From contig NW_024609857.1 in the NCBI RefSeq assembly GCF_016920785.2, positions 192,089,027-192,153,026 of the forward strand: a stretch of 64,000 nucleotides of DNA, in the 5' to 3' direction. This DNA comes from Ixodes scapularis. Lineage: Eukaryota > Arthropoda > Arachnida > Ixodida > Ixodidae. Under the pieces are notes generated by a model, which saw only the letters and a program-made list of their open reading frames with translations, made no database searches and was not told the origin of the DNA. A program made the translations under genes and the position numbers. Of the stretch, positions 1-10,510 are shown in pieces; within the stretch, counting starts at the first letter, position 1; the number at the start of each line of letters is the position of its first letter.

Positions 1-477
1 GTCCCTAAACATAATGAGTGAATGTATTGTAGATTCTTTACGCTGTTTTGCATAAAGTGTTAAAAAAAAAAGAAAATGGGTAAGTGGTCACTAAGCCCCG
101 ATATCAAAACACGTGCCTGTAGCTCATTCACTTCATAGCTTGTAAAGCACAAGTCGAGCAAGATTTGAGACATATCAGTTACCATGGTCGGGACGTGATT
201 TACATTTTTATCAATAAAAGAATAAAAAAAAAAACATCAAGAAGCTTTTGCTTGACTGGATCTATGGGTAATACATTTGTAATAAAGTCACCACAAACAA
301 TAGCACATTTATTAGTAGCGATTTGCGCGCACCATTGCAGCATATCTACACGGAATCCTAAAACCGTGGCTACTGTGCACTCGAGGCAGGTCTTTACACA
401 ACAAGTATGGTTCCTGTACACTGTAATGTGAGAAACTCATAATGCCGATTAATTATTAAAACAATTTTGAAGTTACA
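1..477. other. AT-rich DNA, no gene recognised
   Basis: Only short overlapping open frames without signal peptide, domain or coding pattern. A-rich runs near 61-75 and 221-235. Confidence 0.5.
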
Positions 478-1672
478 TGTACTACAACGATCAATATAAG
501 TGCGAACACTGCTCCAAGTGTCACGCGGTACTATCAGTGCCCCCTGTCGACTTTTCTTTGAAGTACACGTGCACCTTGGTTTCGAGGCGTACCGTCTCTA
601 GCGGTCGCCTCACCACTCCGCACTTTCGGGTCGTCTGCTAGCGAAAAACGGTCGGCGAAACCGCGAATCTCTTCACCAATGACGAAGAGCAGTTTTCGCT
701 AGCAATGTGCGCCCGCAAAAATATTTGCATAAATATTTTAGGGTCATCCTTTTGATTAGATATTTTAGTAGATTATTCCCCTGACAAATGCGTTCGAGCT
801 GCCAAGTTGTGGTCTGGCTATCGCACGATAACCCGCAGCGGCGCTGAACTTTATGCTGTGTCATGTTGCTTTACACTGCTAAGGAGCGAAGGAGCGAAGA
901 ATGGATATTTGAGGTTGTTGGTGGGAATTCATCATGGAAAACAGCGCGAAAAGAACGACGATTAGGTCCCGTCTGTTTCTTAACAACATCGTCGTTTCTT
1001 TCGCGCTGTTTTTTATGATGAAAGGTATCACCCACGCTCGCACCGCGCTAAGGTCTTGCCTGTGCGAGTTGGTGGTCCTTTGCTGTCGCAAAACTCACGC
1101 AAAGTAAATAATAGGCAGTCTTGGTTGATTTGAAATATAGTGCAAAAAAGACAGCACAAAAAGGGCGAAGCAGCATACAGGACAAGAGCTTCTTCGTCTT
1201 TGTTGTCCCGTCTTTTTTGCGATAATTTTAATATGAATGTCAATTACCAACTTGACCAGCAGACCAAGCTTTTACCAAGCTTAGTTGATTGTTTTGAAAC
1301 CTCCGATAACAATATAATGCATGCTTAAAGTCGTCGGCGTAGTATCGGGTATTGTTATCGGAGTCAGGGGAATATTCTACTAAAACTTCCTAATCAAAAG
1401 CATGAACCTAAAGTTGTTTATACAAGTTATTTTTGCTGGCGCACATTGCTAGCGAAAAATGCTCGTCATTCGTGAACAGTTTCGCGGTTTCACCGACCGT
1501 TTTTCGCAGCAGACGACCCGGAAGTGCCGAGTGGTGCGGCGATTGCTAGAGGCGAAGTGTCTCGAAACCAAAGAGTATGTGTATTTTAAAGAACAGTCGA
1601 CAGGGGGCACTGATAGTACCGCGGGCCACGCGGAGCGGTGGTCACACTCATATTGATCGTGATAATACATCT
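478..1672. mobile_element. Foldback/long inverted-repeat element with nested hairpins
   Basis: The block at 478-790 reappears in reverse complement at about 1370-1672, giving arms of roughly 300 bp around a 580-bp centre. Shared landmarks include the string 'cagtgccccctgtcgact' and a stretch ending in 'attcccctgac'. The centre holds three smaller inverted repeats: about 933-965 with 988-1020, about 1141-1160 with 1205-1222, and 1303-1317 with 1351-1366. No transposase is encoded, so it is a non-autonomous foldback or a PLE-type inverted insertion. The 1195-1265 part resembles the PLE-like 3' module at 60.5 kb. Confidence 0.6.
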
Positions 1673-1910
1673 ACGTGTTCTTTTACATACAGGCTCACAC
1701 CTCCTCCTTTCATATTGTCTCGGGATACTGATGTGCATCCATATACCGGGAAGTGAAAGACATAGTAGTCGTTTGAAAGCCAAGTTCTAGTAAAAGCTAA
1801 AGTACAATAATCACGGTTTAACTGACCTAGTAACATGAATATACCTTCTGGTTTATTTCTCAAACTTCGCGTACAAAAATGAAACAAAGCAAATTGCTTT
1901 TTATCACGCA
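1648..1910 (-). mobile_element. LINE endonuclease N-terminal fragment (broken)
   Basis: The minus frame reads like the start of an APE-type endonuclease of a CR1/L2/Jockey-like LINE: a 'RSLRNK' start, then 'LAFTRTWL' and 'GGGVSLYVKE'. In intact relatives the third motif is ETWL with a catalytic glutamate; here that position is arginine, so this scrap could not cut DNA. The reading stops where it meets the inverted-repeat arm at about 1672. No reverse transcriptase follows. Confidence 0.6.
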
Positions 1911-2497
1911 GTTCTTTAAAGTGAGAGTTGGATACGTAACTCTTGACTTAAAAAAGCTTCATAAAAACGAATGCTGTAATGTTTTCTCAAAATGCATGTT
2001 TGTTATGGAAATAGTATATTATGTAATTTTTCTGTGATCTAAATTAATGTTTTTGATAACCTGGAATCTTCCAAAGCACAACACAATGTTTTAATATTTT
2101 CAATTATTTGCATATCGGGAACGACACGTGGAACTTGATCGAATTGTTACTACACTACTTAAGCAGGAAATCAAGGACTAGGTATCAGAAATAAGTTATC
2201 GCATAGTTTATTGTCAAACATATTGTGCATGGAGCTGATTATTTTAACAGAAAACGGGGTGTTTTGAGCTTTGTTAAAAAGAAAACGACACTGTTATATT
2301 TCATTTGCAGGGGCGGCAGTGCCTGCAAAAAAGAAACATTCACAATTCGCAATGAGTCAATCCACCTTAAAGATTCTTCAGAAAACGCCTTCTGGAACTT
2401 TTATCATTCTACGTTTAAGTTGAAATTGTACGTGACAATGTCACCATCGTTAGCTTTTTTTCAAAAGAAAGCGATATTAATTTGTTCTTACCATTTA
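1911..2497. other. AT-rich spacer, no gene recognised
   Basis: Lies downstream of the 2498-3019 gene on its strand. One open frame on the plus strand (2225-2506) has no recognisable feature. Confidence 0.4.
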
Positions 2498-3019
2498 TCA
2501 CATTGATGGTCGTGATCTCGTATCATTGTTGCCACTCTTTACGTCAATCCGACGGCTGGTAGCTGTCTCCGAACGCTCTCGTTGTCCAATGTTGCTCCTA
2601 TCTCTTGAGCTATATTGGATCGGCCTGTTCATTCCATCCCCTTGCGGACCAGTCATTCCTGTACCATCCTTAGTCGCAGCTTTCATGATGCTTCCGTTCG
2701 TCATTTCAGCATTTTCCATGTGATCTGTCATATTTATTGAGCCAGTGAAGTCAACTCTGGTGCAGTTACGGTCTATGCCACCAGATTCTTGATGTTTGTC
2801 TTTGTTTGACGTGTGAGCATCTTCCAGTGAAGAATCTTGAGGAGGCGACATACCCTTACCATCTTTAGTATCTCTTTCCTGTGACATTTTTTGTTCGGCA
2901 TCTTCCTTCATGGTATTGTCTTTCGTGGTGTCGTACATTTCTATGTTCATGCCAGATGAACAGCCATGCTGAGAGTTTAGCAAGACGAACACGTAGGTCG
3001 TGCTTAAAATGTATTTCAT
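2498..3019 (-). CDS. Secreted Met/Asp/Lys-rich orphan protein (173 aa)
   Basis: I do not recognise the family. The ATG at 3019 is followed by a hydrophobic leader (residues 1-20, 'MKYILSTTYVFVLLNSQ') with a plausible cleavage region near the Gly-Cys-Ser-Ser at 19-22. The remainder is low-complexity, hydrophilic and rich in Met, Asp, Lys, Ser and Gly. It has four N-x-S/T sites (NCT, NMT, NGS, NDT) and only two cysteines. A diverged internal repeat is visible: 'TKDGKGMSPPQ' and later 'TKDGTGMTGPQ'. A TATA box lies about 50 bp upstream (3067-3074), so the start is credible. Secretion is inferred from the leader; a mucin-like or salivary role is only a guess. It could be a first exon, but the frame ends naturally. 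Confidence 0.6.
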   Translation of the reverse strand: MKYILSTTYVFVLLNSQHGCSSGMNIEMYDTTKDNTMKEDAEQKMSQERDTKDGKGMSPPQDSSLEDAHTSNKDKHQESGGIDRNCTRVDFTGSINMTDHMENAEMTNGSIMKAATKDGTGMTGPQGDGMNRPIQYSSRDRSNIGQRERSETATSRRIDVKSGNNDTRSRPSM

Positions 3020-3039
3020 GGCGAATTTTCGATAGGAGT

Positions 3040-3074
3040 AGTCAATTTAAAGGCAGAATCACGCGGTTTTTATA
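3040..3074 (-). promoter_or_regulatory. Core promoter of the 2498-3019 gene
   Basis: On the minus strand TATAAAAA occupies 3074-3067. Transcription would begin roughly 25-35 bp downstream, leaving a short leader before the ATG at 3019. The spacing is normal for an RNA polymerase II promoter; no strong initiator is visible. Confidence 0.55.
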
Positions 3075-3299
3075 TGCTCAGGCGTGAAAGGACACGCGTA
3101 GGCGTGTCGAGTAAAGTCGGTTCTAGGGCGGCAGTATTTGACCAGCGCGTCTGTGAGTCGCCCGTGGCCCACTTTCGTTCGTCAATGAATACAAGAGGAA
3201 AACAAGTGCTGCTCTCCAAACATTTATTTCGTTGGTTCCTATTATTGTATTATAGCAGCCAGCACCGGCGACAGCGTACAAAATACGTATTCCGTAAAT

Positions 3300-4369
3300 G
3301 ACACAGTCAAATGACTACTATGAGTTAATCTTCATACTTTGATAATAATAATAATAATATTAATAATAATAATGATGGTGATGACATAAGGCCTTTTTTA
3401 AAATTTATCCTTTTACAAACTCTTAAATATTTTCATGAAGTTAGCTTCGCTTTCTCGCCATGCAAATTTTTTCTAAGATGCACAATTTATTTCATACATG
3501 CAAGAATTATATCATTTTTACCAACTCACCCAACAACCTAAATCATGTCAATTTTTTTTTCGTACAATTTTATTTTATTTGGAACTAGTCGCGTATTGCC
3601 TTAAGAAGTCTTAATAAAAAGTATAAATGTCGAACAGGATTCTGATTTTGTTGCTCGATTAACCAATGAGTCTGTACTTAAATTGTAAACAATTAAAGTG
3701 ATGGAGGAATACCTTGGAGGACAACCTGTGGTGTAAAGATTCAACTGCAATTGAAGTTACTTTAGATATAGATGGCAGATATATTTAAACACCGAGAAAT
3801 CTTAGGTGCATTTTTGTGTATTTTCTGCATTATTCACTCTATTGAAGATACCACCTAGTGATAATATTCTTATTTTTATAAATCTCATATAAAATTTTTA
3901 AGGAAAAAAATTTAACTGTTGCCCTGATTCCACCACGCAAAGGGGATTAATAAAACAGGGCGGTTGCAATCCTTGTAGAATAAAATAACGTTTGGTAGAA
4001 GTTTATGAATTACTCAGTAACAAAACAAATGAAAAAAATCATTTGTTACTTCCTACTCGCTATACACATACGTGAGCTTGATTTATCGATCTCATAGCAA
4101 ACAATTATTTTGCCGCACTTTTCGTGACGTAAAGCCTCTGCGTTTCTGATCAATATTATCATCTTATTAACTCAGTTACCTGTACAACATAACTGCATTT
4201 TAGTTTTAAAGTTTCACTGCCTGTACTTATACAAAACTTAGTCCATGGCCATGCACCGCGGTCACTATAAAACATAAAAGACAACGTCAATTATTGTCGC
4301 CATTCTATAGTGCCCCTCAAGCGCAATTGCTGCATATTTATGGTGAGTAGATTGCCAAACCCCTGAAAT
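3300..4369. other. AT-rich DNA with trinucleotide microsatellite
   Basis: An ATA/ATG-type repeat runs from about 3341 to 3380. The rest shows no gene signal. Confidence 0.5.
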
Positions 4370-4527
4370 AAAAAAGGTCGTTGATTATTGCCTAAAAAGG
4401 GTAAGCTGAGCAGCAGTTTGCATAAGCATTATATTCCGCGCAAGGAAACTGTTATAGTGCGAATGCCTGACTAACACACATAATATATGAGGATAAGAAC
4501 AACACAAAAGGTTTATAAGTTACCGTC
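4370..4527. repeat. Left arm of a foldback element split by a LINE
   Basis: About 150 bp here match 7442-7600 in reverse complement. Shared landmarks are 'gcataagca', 'ttccgcgcaagg', 'aactgttata' and 'aagttaccgtc'. The arms meet the LINE immediately at both ends, so the LINE lies in the centre of the palindrome. Confidence 0.7.
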
Positions 4528-4596
4528 AACATATCATTGATGGTGTTCAGAAGATTATGAGCATAATCTGCGCAACACCATCAATGTTGTGTTGAC
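4525..4596. repeat. Snap-back hairpin at the 5' edge of the LINE
   Basis: Two 35-nt arms (4525-4559 and 4562-4596) pair with about 30 of 35 matches around a 2-nt centre. The right arm runs into endonuclease-coding sequence of the following LINE. Confidence 0.7.
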
Positions 4597-7441
4597 TCGG
4601 AAGTTTTTCCAGTGCATTTCACAGTGTATCGTAAAGACAGGAATGTTTCAGGTGGTGGTGTCTTTTTGCTTATTCATGAAAGTTGAAAAAGCTGCAAGAT
4701 TGATTTCAATGGCTTATCTTGTGAAACGGTTTGGTGCCGCGTCTACCTTGAAAATGGCAACTACCTTTCCGTAGGCTGTTTCTATAGGCCGACAGCAAGT
4801 GATGCTAGCCCAGTTTTTTCTTTGTATAATGCTTTGTCAATGGTCGAAGACGGTTTTGTTGTTATTGGTGGCGACTTTAATTTACCTGAAATCCAATGGA
4901 TAGATCACCGGCCTTTAACTGATAGCTCTTCTGGTATATACGCAGCATTTATTAATCTGATTAACGACTACAGTCTTAAACAGTTTGTTAACGAGCCCAC
5001 GAGAATTTCTCCCAGCCGCTCGAGTCTTCTAGATCTTCTTTTCAGTAATTACGATTCGGCTATTACAGCTGTAACAGTCATTCCTGGAATTAGTGACCCT
5101 ATGGCTGTGGTCGCTAATTTGGCTTGTTCTTTTAAACATGATTTTTCGTTTCGTCCTAAGAAAGTGTACTTATTCAATAGGGGTGATTATACTGGCCTAT
5201 CGAATAACCTAAGTTCATATTTTCCGGCTTTCGAAGAATTAAGCGTATCGGGTGACGTGCATTTATCGTGGAACATTTTTAAAACGAGATTATCAACCCT
5301 TGTTGAAACTTTCGTTCCATCTAGAATTCTTTCGTCCAAGCGACGTCGTGACAAACCATGGTTTAATTCTGAATTGCGCAAATTAACAAATAAAAATAAA
5401 CGTGCCCTGAAACAATACCGCACACGCCATGACTCTGCATCTTACAAAAAATTAATTAAGATAGGAGCTGCCCTCAAGCATGCGATAACTTCGTCCCGAG
5501 CAAATTACTTCGCGACGCTAAATACTAAGCTTAAACAGAACTTCGCGACGCTAAATACTAAGCTTAAACAGAACCCGAAGGAGTTATGGAAGTTCATTCG
5601 ATCAAATCGTAAGGATACCGTGGGCGTCCCACCTTTGAGTGTCAGTGGTGACATTGTCACCGATGACAACTTAAAGGCGGTCACTTTTAATAGCTACTTT
5701 AGGTCTGTATTTTCGGATGTCATTACGTGTGATTATGATCATTCCGAAGTAACGGTTAATCCTGTGGTTCGCATGTCTGAAATTTATTTTGACGTGCATG
5801 GTATTTTTAAGCTTTTAACCAAAATAAAGCAAGGTTCAGCGTCTGGTCCCGATGATATCCCGAACACTATTTTAAAGTCCTGTGCTGATGTTATCTCCCG
5901 TTACTTGACCATTATATTTACAGTGTCTTTGGAGACTGGTGTATTACCACATGACTGGAAAACTGCAAAGGTTGTCCCGATTCACAAGTCTGGTCCCAAA
6001 AATCTAGTCGTTTATTACAGGCCAATCTCTCTTACGAGTGAACCTTGTAAAGTCACGGAACACGTGATTTACACCAGTCTCATGAGTCACCTTGCCCAAA
6101 TTAATTTTTTTACTCCAGCTCAGCATGGCTTCCGTTTTGGTTTATCCTGCACTACTCAGTTAACTGAATTCTATCATGCTTTGGCATCTTCATTCGATAG
6201 GGCAAAACAGGTCGACTGCATATTTTTAGATTTTAATAAGACCTTTGATGTGGTTCCACATACTCTCCTCATGTTTAAGCTTCGGAATCTAAACATTGAT
6301 TCCAAATTTTTTTGTTGGATAGGTGACTACTTAAGCTACAGGAAACAGTCGGTAGTAATTAATGGGATTCGGTCCCCGTCACTCCAAGTTACATCTGGTG
6401 TCCCACAGGGATCGGTACTCGGACCTCTCCTGTTTTTAATTTTCATTAATAATCTGGTCGAAAAAGTTTCTTCTAAAATAAGATTATATGCCGATGATTG
6501 CGTTTCTTACGCAGATGTTTCATGTAATGCTGACGCCCTTGCTCTTCAAAGTGATTTGGACAGGATTGAAGCATGGTGTTTTCAATGGCGTATGTCTTTG
6601 AATATATCGAAATGTGTCTATATCAGGTTCACAAGAAAAACGAATTTCTTTCCTTCTTCATACACCATTGGTGGATTGCCCCTCATCCTTTTAAATGAAA
6701 CTAAATATTTAGGAGTTATTTTTTCGTCAAATTTAAGTTGGAATAAACAGGTTGACCGTATAACCGCCAAGGCAAGTCGATCGCTAGGTTTCATTAAACG
6801 TAATTTTAGATTGGCCTCCTCGTCATTGAAAGAAACCCTATATTTTTCACTTCTTAGATCAGTTCTTGATTATGCGTGTACAATCTGGGACCCCTATAGA
6901 TTCAACTTGGAGGAGCAGATTGAAAAAATACAGAACCGTGCTGCAAGGTTTGTTACGGGAAATTATGATTTCAGGACAAGTGTAACTGAACTGAAGTCAT
7001 TGTTGGACTGGAGGCCGCTGAGGCACAGACGTCAGTGCCTTCGTCTAAAACTTCCGCATAACATCTTCCACAATAATACTGGTATATGTAAATCAGCACA
7101 TCTTCTAGAACCTGCTTATGTGTCTTTAAGGGTCGACAATTCAAAAAAGATCCGTCCATATAAGTGCAGAACTGATGTTTTTAAATTCTCTTTTTTTCCA
7201 CGGTCTGTTGAGGATTGGAATAAGCTTCCTAATGACATTGTAGAAACTTTGATGCCAGGGCTGTTCTTTGAGAAAATTCAATAAATTGTTTAAATTTTCA
7301 TATGATTCAGTCTTTATAAGTGTAGTAGTGTTTTCTTCTTTTTTTTCGTGTATAACGATGTATAATTTGCATGCTATTTTTGTGCCCCCCCTACTGTAAT
7401 GCCTTCTAGGCGATGTAGGTACTCTGATGAATAAATAAATA
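4590..7441 (+). mobile_element. CR1/L2-like non-LTR retrotransposon, 5'-truncated
   Basis: Starts inside the endonuclease domain and runs through reverse transcriptase to a natural 3' end: a short hairpin-like 3' UTR and an 'aataaataaat' tail. The same 3' end recurs as a tiny minus-strand copy at 59216-59277 and resembles that of the LINE at 40.8 kb. Flanked on both sides by arms of the foldback element. Confidence 0.85.
4612..7284 (+). CDS. LINE ORF2: endonuclease (partial) and reverse transcriptase
   Basis: The frame is already coding at 4612 ('VYRKDRN' then 'GGGVFLLIHES'), has one in-frame TGA at 4684-4686, then is open to 7284. The 820-residue open stretch begins at a TTG, so its first residue is not a real start. 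Numbered from 4822, it has the endonuclease motif GGDFNLPEIQW (residues 17-27) and an S-D-P at 91-93, where active enzymes have S-D-H. The reverse transcriptase follows: 'SASGPDD' near 340, a variant 'FLDFNKTFD' near 470 (usually F-S-K-A-F-D), 'GVPQGSVLGPLLF' near 525 and YADD at 556. An in-frame 33-bp tandem duplication (5509-5574) repeats eleven residues. The polymerase looks nearly intact; the endonuclease is dead. Confidence 0.85.
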
Positions 7442-7600
7442 GACGGTAACTTGTAAACTTTGTCTGTTGTTCTCTTTTCTATATATCATGTGTATTAGTC
7501 GGGTATTCGTTTTATAACAGTTACCTTGCGCGGAATATATTGCTTATGCAAGCCGGCGTTCAGTTTACCCTTCTAGGCAGGTCGTCATTTGACAACGTAG
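7442..7600. repeat. Right arm of the foldback element
   Basis: Reverse complement of the block at 4370-4527, starting directly after the LINE tail. Confidence 0.7.
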
Positions 7601-8330
7601 TTTGAGGATCGATATGAAAAGGTTTGGTACACACAGACGTAGGCATAAAGCGTGACTCTCATTAACCTTCGCCCACATCAAAGTGTCTACGGTATCCTCC
7701 GTTGACACAGGTATTGAGGACATGAGCTCGCCGGTCCGTGCTTTTTGTTTGACCATTCATAAAAAAGAAAACAAAAAAAACCGGACAGTTGGAAAGGAAA
7801 CGACTCTTGCTTTCAGAAATTGATCATGCTGACCTCGACCGAAATATCCGACCTACCGCCTTTTTTTTTATTTTTTTTATTAAAACTTTTTGCAGGCTTC
7901 TCCTGCTTCATTTTTCATCCTTTAAAATATGTGTCCAATAGGCAAGGATGCCAGCCATTGTCATGTCTATTAAATGACTCGTGTTCTAACACGCTCTATG
8001 TTATGGTAAAAGGTCAGCCATCACCGAAAAAAAGAACGGAATTTTCTTTGAGGATACATTACCCTGCCCTACTTTAACTTCTCTGAACAAGCAATTCCTT
8101 TCAAAGAATGACATATATAGCTTGTCATTTGTTCCTATCTTGCTCTTTTTGTGAGGGCATAGTAACTATTTATATTTATTCCCATTCATAATATGTGCAT
8201 ATTCGTTCTTAGCTCTGTATATTGCATAGGAAACAAAAGAAAAAGCCTCGATTGTTGATAGCGTAGCGTTAGGTACAGCTCAAGCGAGCTTACAAAAAGA
8301 ACGTGTTTCCGATAGTGCTCTCATTTGCTG
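7601..8330. other. No gene recognised
   Basis: A homopolymer-rich region (T and A runs around 7760 and 7860-7885). An 85-codon frame at 7820-8077 has no domain or signal that I trust. Confidence 0.4.
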
Positions 8331-8362
8331 GATATATAGGGACACTATCACAGCCAGTAATT
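8331..8362 (+). promoter_or_regulatory. TATA-type core promoter of the 8402 gene
   Basis: 'gatatatagg' at 8331-8340 is followed by initiator-like 'tcacag' and 'ccagtaa' at 8348-8360. The ATG lies at 8402, giving a short leader. Confidence 0.5.
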
Positions 8363-8401
8363 TGAGGTGTTGGCTGTAATACGCTTACTCAAGCACAAGC
8401 G

Positions 8402-8725
8402 ATGATGCAGCTCCGACTGTGGGCGGTGCTTCTTTTCCTATGTGTTGTTGCTTCAGAAGAGGAGAAACCAAAACCGAATTCGACCCCTCCCGCTACAACG
8501 CCTACAATGAAGAAGAGATCCGAAGTAATCGTGATCCAACCACCCTGCTGTGGACAGATGGCCGCACCACAGAGCACCACTATAGCTCCCATCTTCTTCT
8601 TGGGACGTTTCGGCATCGGGTTTGTTCCCCCTTCGATTCGCCTTCTGGGCGGAATCGATGTCCAGGCTGGACGTCGACGTCGTCGCAGACAACTGAGAGA
8701 GACGATAAGGGTGAACCTTCCTTGA
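8402..8725 (+). CDS. Small secreted cationic orphan peptide (107 aa)
   Basis: I do not recognise the family. Residues 1-18 form a clear signal peptide (leader 'LRLWAVLLFLCVVAS'). A Glu/Lys/Pro/Ser/Thr-rich stretch (19-45) with one NST site follows, then a Cys-Cys pair near 49-50. Next comes a hydrophobic glycine-containing segment (about 63-85) and a run of six arginines (near 91-96). The gene has no intron: promoter at 8331, ATG at 8402, stop at 8725 and an AATAAA at 8858-8863. The hydrophobic-plus-polybasic layout could suit a membrane-active peptide or a basic-tail salivary protein, but that is inference. Overlapping frames on both strands lack these signals. Confidence 0.65.
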   Translation: MMQLRLWAVLLFLCVVASEEEKPKPNSTPPATTPTMKKRSEVIVIQPPCCGQMAAPQSTTIAPIFFLGRFGIGFVPPSIRLLGGIDVQAGRRRRRRQLRETIRVNLP

Positions 8726-8857
8726 CGTTCTTCTGATCTTTTCTGCTGCGGCCACATTAACATCGCCGGAAGTTGGGAACTCTTTAGACATTGATAATGG
8801 CGTCTGTTCAGTTTTCATAATTTTGTTCAAGCAGTTCACCTCAATAATTATTATTAC

Positions 8858-8863
8858 AATAAA
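8858..8863 (+). terminator. Poly(A) signal of the 8402 gene
   Basis: AATAAA followed by 'gacattg', 133 bp after the stop codon, with no competing signal between. Confidence 0.55.
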
Positions 8864-8879
8864 GACATTGTACGTAGCT

Positions 8880-9189
8880 TTGAAACTTTAAACATTATTT
8901 TCGTGAATGGCTGTTTCTTATGGTGACTTTCGTGCACCGTCAACTGAGACTCACAAAATGCAGCCCTGTTACGATTTAGGGCAATATTACATTACAATCA
9001 TATAAAAAAAAGACATAGCAGGAGGCTTTTCTTTTTCAAATATGGTTGTCTTCTCTGATCAACCTTCAACCTGGTACTACTCTCAGTAATTACATTGAAT
9101 GGTTAGCAGAGAAGGTTATCTTAACCGAATTCTTTACCTTGTAATGTTTGTACCTGAGTCTACAATATGCGTGCTGTCTGAGAGCCTTC
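8880..9189. other. No gene recognised
   Basis: Nothing above background. Confidence 0.4.
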
Positions 9190-10166
9190 TTTACTTCGTT
9201 TCAGCTACCGTCCGAGCGCGGCCAAAGCTACGCGGGGCCGGAGCCAATCACACGTCGGCAATAGGTCATGCGATCTCGCGTGCACTTTTGTGTCACTCTG
9301 CTACTCCGCTGGTCGTCCGCGCCGCCCTCGCTCGCCGAGTATTTCGTCTGCCACGGGTATATCAACGTTATCATCTGCTACAGGTTTAAAAAGTGCCTTT
9401 TGACATTCAGAAATTTAGCCACAGGGGATGTCAGTATGTAGGCTGGCCGCTGGCGTTTGTGTCCCAGCTTTCCATCTGTTCGGCATAGTTTCGAGATGTA
9501 AGTACACGTTGCAAGGTGCCCGACGACCCGGCCGTTGATGTCTCGTTCTGATGTCTGGATATACCAGGAATCCAGGCGCAGTCCCTTCCACCAGCTTCTC
9601 GGCGTTCAATGTGATCGGCAGGTAAAGGGGTGCCCTGATCTCGCCTTGTATCAGTGAACTGTAGTGGCCCGGACGCCTTTCTTGTTTACAAAGCAATCGC
9701 GGTACGACGTGGCCGAAGTCTTCTGCCGAATTTGAAAGTACACATTCATCACGACCCCTTGCGCCTGACGCCCAAGCGTGCCTTTGCAAAAGGATGTTTT
9801 AAAGCGACTTGGGGAGGAAAGCAGCGAAGCACATGATTCTGCAATTACGGGAACAAAATCACCCAGAAAAGCCAAGCGCTGCGGCCGTGCTGCCACCAAA
9901 TGTACGTGCACGTGTTTTCAACAAATCACAGGCATTTATATATATTAACAAAAAATAAATTTCAGATATTTATTTTATTTAGTTGCAAATCATTCTCAGC
10001 AGTACACATCTGGAATATTGTTTAATATTTAAGCAAAAAGCAGCTATTTAAAAAAAAAAAAAAAACACTTTTTCGGACTACTTAGTGCTGCGTATGAAGG
10101 CTCTTCTGGAAGTTACGAACCGTCTGTCAGCATTTGGCTGCGCTCGGACGGAAGCTGAAACGAAGT
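9190..10166. repeat. Unclassified segment bounded by about 40-bp inverted repeats
   Basis: Sequence around 9192-9230 ('acttcgtttcagct', 'ccgtccgagcgc') recurs inverted at 10127-10166. The interior has two overlapping minus-strand open frames (9415-9789 and 9651-9911) with no family I can name and no signal peptide. They may be remnants of a mobile-element protein or chance frames in GC-richer DNA. Confidence 0.35.
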
Positions 10167-10510
10167 AGCAATACAAAAGCGGTAGGGCTACAGTTTAGGT
10201 GCCACGCGGATGAAGCCACCGCGGGACATAAATTTGGCACGAATGGTGAGTTGTGCTAGGATAAAACTTGTGTTGCTTCATTTAAAATACGAGCTCCAGC
10301 CGAAATCAGGCACTGCACTTGGGCCCAATCCTTACCCCGCTTTGACCTCCTTTGCATGAAGATGAAAACTTAGCACTACGGCCTTTCTTTTTAGCGTCTA
10401 GACTCTGCGCTTTATAAATTGAAACAAGGTTTTTTTCTTTAAGATTTCACGTTTATGTACGAGTGATGTTTAACGAGGACATTTTATGGGGTGACCATCG
10501 GTTCCAAGTA
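10167..10510. other. Downstream flank of the 10511 gene
   Basis: No gene. No exact AATAAA on the minus strand; 'ATAAAC' and 'TATAAAG' variants occur. Confidence 0.4.

Noticed and set aside
8389..8839. Longer overlapping frames on both strands at the 8402 gene
   Set aside because: No signal peptide, and they do not fit the promoter and poly(A) signal that frame the 107-residue peptide.
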